From NCBI GenBank assembly GCA_964601895.1, contig CAZROT010000035.1, positions 1 to 6,644 on the forward strand: 6,644 nt of DNA. Reading direction: 5' to 3'. The translations under genes were made by a program, and so were the position numbers. Source of the DNA: CAZROT01 sp964601895 (GTDB lineage: Bacteria > Pseudomonadota > Gammaproteobacteria > Enterobacterales > Enterobacteriaceae). This document shows, one piece after another, positions 4,521 through 6,644 of this stretch. The notes under the pieces were generated by a model. That model saw nothing but the letters and a program-made list of their open reading frames with translations, did not search any database and was not told where the DNA came from. How positions within the stretch are numbered: the stretch's first letter is position 1; each line of letters starts with the position of its first letter.

Positions 4521-6353
4521 ATGGAATTTAATAGCATAGAAGAAATCTATATGCATTTAGAAACAGATGTAGAAAACATTAATAGAAGTTGGGAACTTAC
4601 CAGTGCGATGAGAAGATTAGGTGATAAAATAACCGATTCTAATGAGAAAGAGAAGATACAATGGGAATGTTTTGTTTTTGATTTTTATCTTCAGAACGGC
4701 GAAGTAAAACCTATGCAATCTTCGACAAAAAAAGATGGTACCATATATACCTATCCCTCGTTCAATGAATTTGGTGATAATGGATTTGAATATCTGAAAA
4801 AAAGAGCCAGAAGTGTTAATAGTGACTTTTTAATTGCCAGGTATAATCAAATTCTTTGGAATAGCTGCGCCCCACACAAGCATCAAGATCAAGCAAAAGC
4901 TGCGACTGATGCATATATAAGGATCCTTAAAAACTTTAATTGTGTAAAGGAATCAAAGAATGACAGGTGGGATTGTTTAGAGGTCATGAAAAACGGGGTC
5001 AAAGTTGCAGTACAGTCAAAATACAGAATTGACGATTTTAAAGAAATTATTAAGTCATGGCTTTTTGAAGAAGGAAAATTCCCGGATGACCTTAAAGTAT
5101 TCATACTGGATTTTATGTTAGATACACCATCATTTAAAAAAAGTGATTTTGAAAATACACTTCGTTTAGTAGAAGAGCTTGGAGCAGCACATTCACAAAA
5201 AGCAACAGACTATTTTGTTACTAAGGAGATATATGAAACCGGCCTAAAAATAGCTCAACGGACTGGGTCGGATATAAAAATCTGGAATGAAAGAATCGGA
5301 GATGCGATTATAAAGATGGCAGATCACAGAATGGATGATGAAACCAGGATTGTGCCTCTGGGTTTGTTGAAGGAGGCAATACCGTATTTTAAATCTGCCG
5401 GACTGGATAAGAAGGTGAAAGAGGTTGAACAACGATATTTCGAATTAAAGAAAGAACTTAAGTTAACTAAAATCGAAGTTCCGTTAAACGAAAAAGCCTC
5501 AGAAGAACTTAGAAATTATTTTTCAGTAAAAACAGAGAAGTTAATGGAGCAAGAGCCGGATGATATTTTTGGCTATTTGCTGCTTGGAACGGATATATTT
5601 CCCAGAAAACAATGGTTGACTGAAAGGGCAATGAACCGAACGGAGACCTTCCTGGATTTTGCCAGAAAAATGAGATTTGATATCAACAATAATGTTTCGG
5701 CTCCCAGGGATGGGAATGATTCAAAAGTGAATGAGAAAATCTTTGAAACTTATCATTATTATATCAGCATGACTGTGCTTCCATTTCTGCACAGGATCTT
5801 TATTGAGGGCATAAAAAAGGAAAAAATCACTTTTGAGAGTCTTGTAAAGTTCATATACAATCATACATGGTTAGGACAAGAATTGACGGATTACGATTCC
5901 GGAGGAGAACCAATAAAGTATAACTGGCTAAGTGTTATTGCCCCATCATTGAATGAATATTTTGTACAAACGGAAAGTGCATTGAAGTCTAACAACCCGT
6001 ACACAAATTATATCATGCCTATTGACTCTTTGACATTAAAGTTTGAAGGAGTATTAAGAGATTTTGCAGGGCTACTGAAAATTCCAACTACTGTAACGGG
6101 CAAAGGCAACGTGTTAAGGGAGAAGTATATTGAGGAACTTCTATCCGATGAAACTGTGCAGCAATATTTTGATGAGGACGATTTGTTATTTTTTAATTTT
6201 CTTTTTGTTGCAAAAGACGGGATGAACCTGAGAAATAATATTGCTCATTGTTTTTACAGGTTTAGTAGTTATAATTTTCAAATCATGCACCTGTTAATTT
6301 GTGCCTTTTTAAGAATAGGAAAATATAAGATCAGACGAGAGGCTATCAATTGA
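4521..6353 (+). CDS. DUF4209 domain protein with HEPN-like RNxxxH motif (610 aa)
   Basis: This is a 610-residue, mostly helical, soluble-looking protein. The C-terminal region (about residues 499-590) matches DUF4209, whose hallmark is RNxxxHG. Here it reads LRNNIAHCF with R571, N572 and H576, and the usual glycine after the histidine replaced by cysteine. R-x4-H in this setting resembles the catalytic motif of HEPN ribonucleases, so RNA cleavage is a plausible activity, by inference. The N-terminal half (about 1-330) is a helical, repeat-like array without a motif I can name with certainty; a DUF7380-type N-terminal domain is often paired with DUF4209 as far as I recall. ATG 4521 is chosen because it follows the upstream terminator by 35 bases; ATG 4551 is an in-frame alternative. 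There is no SD and no clear promoter. It is probably a single-gene unit, with a broken gene converging from the right. Confidence 0.8.
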   Translation: MEFNSIEEIYMHLETDVENINRSWELTSAMRRLGDKITDSNEKEKIQWECFVFDFYLQNGEVKPMQSSTKKDGTIYTYPSFNEFGDNGFEYLKKRARSVNSDFLIARYNQILWNSCAPHKHQDQAKAATDAYIRILKNFNCVKESKNDRWDCLEVMKNGVKVAVQSKYRIDDFKEIIKSWLFEEGKFPDDLKVFILDFMLDTPSFKKSDFENTLRLVEELGAAHSQKATDYFVTKEIYETGLKIAQRTGSDIKIWNERIGDAIIKMADHRMDDETRIVPLGLLKEAIPYFKSAGLDKKVKEVEQRYFELKKELKLTKIEVPLNEKASEELRNYFSVKTEKLMEQEPDDIFGYLLLGTDIFPRKQWLTERAMNRTETFLDFARKMRFDINNNVSAPRDGNDSKVNEKIFETYHYYISMTVLPFLHRIFIEGIKKEKITFESLVKFIYNHTWLGQELTDYDSGGEPIKYNWLSVIAPSLNEYFVQTESALKSNNPYTNYIMPIDSLTLKFEGVLRDFAGLLKIPTTVTGKGNVLREKYIEELLSDETVQQYFDEDDLLFFNFLFVAKDGMNLRNNIAHCFYRFSSYNFQIMHLLICAFLRIGKYKIRREAIN

Positions 6354-6386
6354 AGGTTCAGGGAATGAGGTTCTTTCTTGTATTAA

Positions 6387-6644
6387 TCATTTGAAACCGT
6401 ACTTGCTTAGCAAGACAAGATTCATTTTAGCGTATTGCTTAGCTTTATTTGTAAGAGGAAGTTTTCCGTCGGCAATATCCATCATATACTTGAAATGATG
6501 ATCTTTCAACCTCTTATTCTTCTTATCCCATTGTATCATCCGCTTTATGGTATCAAGTGTTATGTCCTCGACTGATGCTGTTACTTGCGAATGTAAGCTC
6601 CCCCAAAGTTCGGCCAATCAGTTTAGAGTTAACATGAATGATAT
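6387..6644 (-). pseudogene. C-terminal part of an unidentified protein, interrupted by in-frame TGA
   Basis: On the minus strand the frame enters at 6644 as ISFMLTLN, meets TGA at 6620-6618, and continues from a TTG (6617-6615) for 76 codons to TGA 6389-6387. The product is LAELWGSLHS... to KQYAKMNLVLLSKYGFK: helical, charged and protein-like. Two readings are possible: a 76-residue protein started at TTG, or the last part of a larger gene broken by the in-frame stop. The ATG at 6635 lies in the same frame just before the stop, which favours a break or an edge-truncated gene. The tail, a short helix, GKLPLT, a helix and a final GF, recalls the C-terminal ends of some AIPR-type defence proteins, but this is weak. 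It converges on the DUF4209 gene with a 33-base gap and no clear terminator between. Confidence 0.45.

Noticed and set aside
1..6644. tRNA, rRNA, or a complete insertion sequence
   Set aside because: No cloverleaf with a TTCRANNC-type arm, no rRNA-like segment, and no transposase with terminal inverted repeats were noticed by eye.

Overview
The window most likely comes from a member of the Bacteroidota, perhaps near Chitinophagales. The evidence is a TAnnTTTG-type -7 promoter element before one gene, mostly absent Shine-Dalgarno sequences, intergenic REP-like palindromes of the CCTGCC...GGCAGG and TCCTTCGAC...CTCAGGA kind, and protein families (DUF5675, DUF6934) that I know mainly from this phylum. 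The taxonomic call rests on these features only; there is no rRNA or other marker gene here.

Layout. Bases 1-1025 hold the end of an unidentified gene, a palindrome cluster, and a tight three-gene run: a DUF5675 protein followed by two very small membrane proteins, translationally coupled by an 8-base and a 1-base overlap, and closed by a strong terminator. This looks like the lysis-like tail end of a phage or phage-derived cluster. Bases 1026-2160 are a degraded-looking stretch. It has extreme strand-specific T depletion, one possible SD-led micro-ORF, and a reverse-strand reading frame that appears to be a pseudogene broken by a frameshift in an A8/T8 run. Bases 2150-2626 are a complete single-gene unit: promoter, YegP-like DUF1508 protein, terminator. 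Bases 2627-3790 contain no convincing gene. They are locally very GC-rich, full of inverted repeats, and carry two copies of a dispersed 21-base repeat.

Bases 3793-4485 are a second compact unit: a DUF6934 protein, then a 55-residue lysine-rich protein behind an unusually strong Shine-Dalgarno, then a terminator with a perfect 11-bp stem. Bases 4521-6353 encode a 610-residue protein with a C-terminal DUF4209-type RNxxxH motif, resembling the catalytic motif of HEPN ribonucleases. The last 260 bases hold, on the opposite strand and converging on it, the C-terminal part of an unidentified protein interrupted near the window edge by an in-frame TGA.

Taken together this is an accessory region: phage-type cargo, broken genes, repeats, and small units each with its own terminator. 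The DUF6934/lysine-rich pair and the DUF4209 protein are the best candidates for a poorly described system, possibly toxin-antitoxin-like or antiphage. No function is proven by the sequence, and the two are separated by a terminator, so they need not act together.
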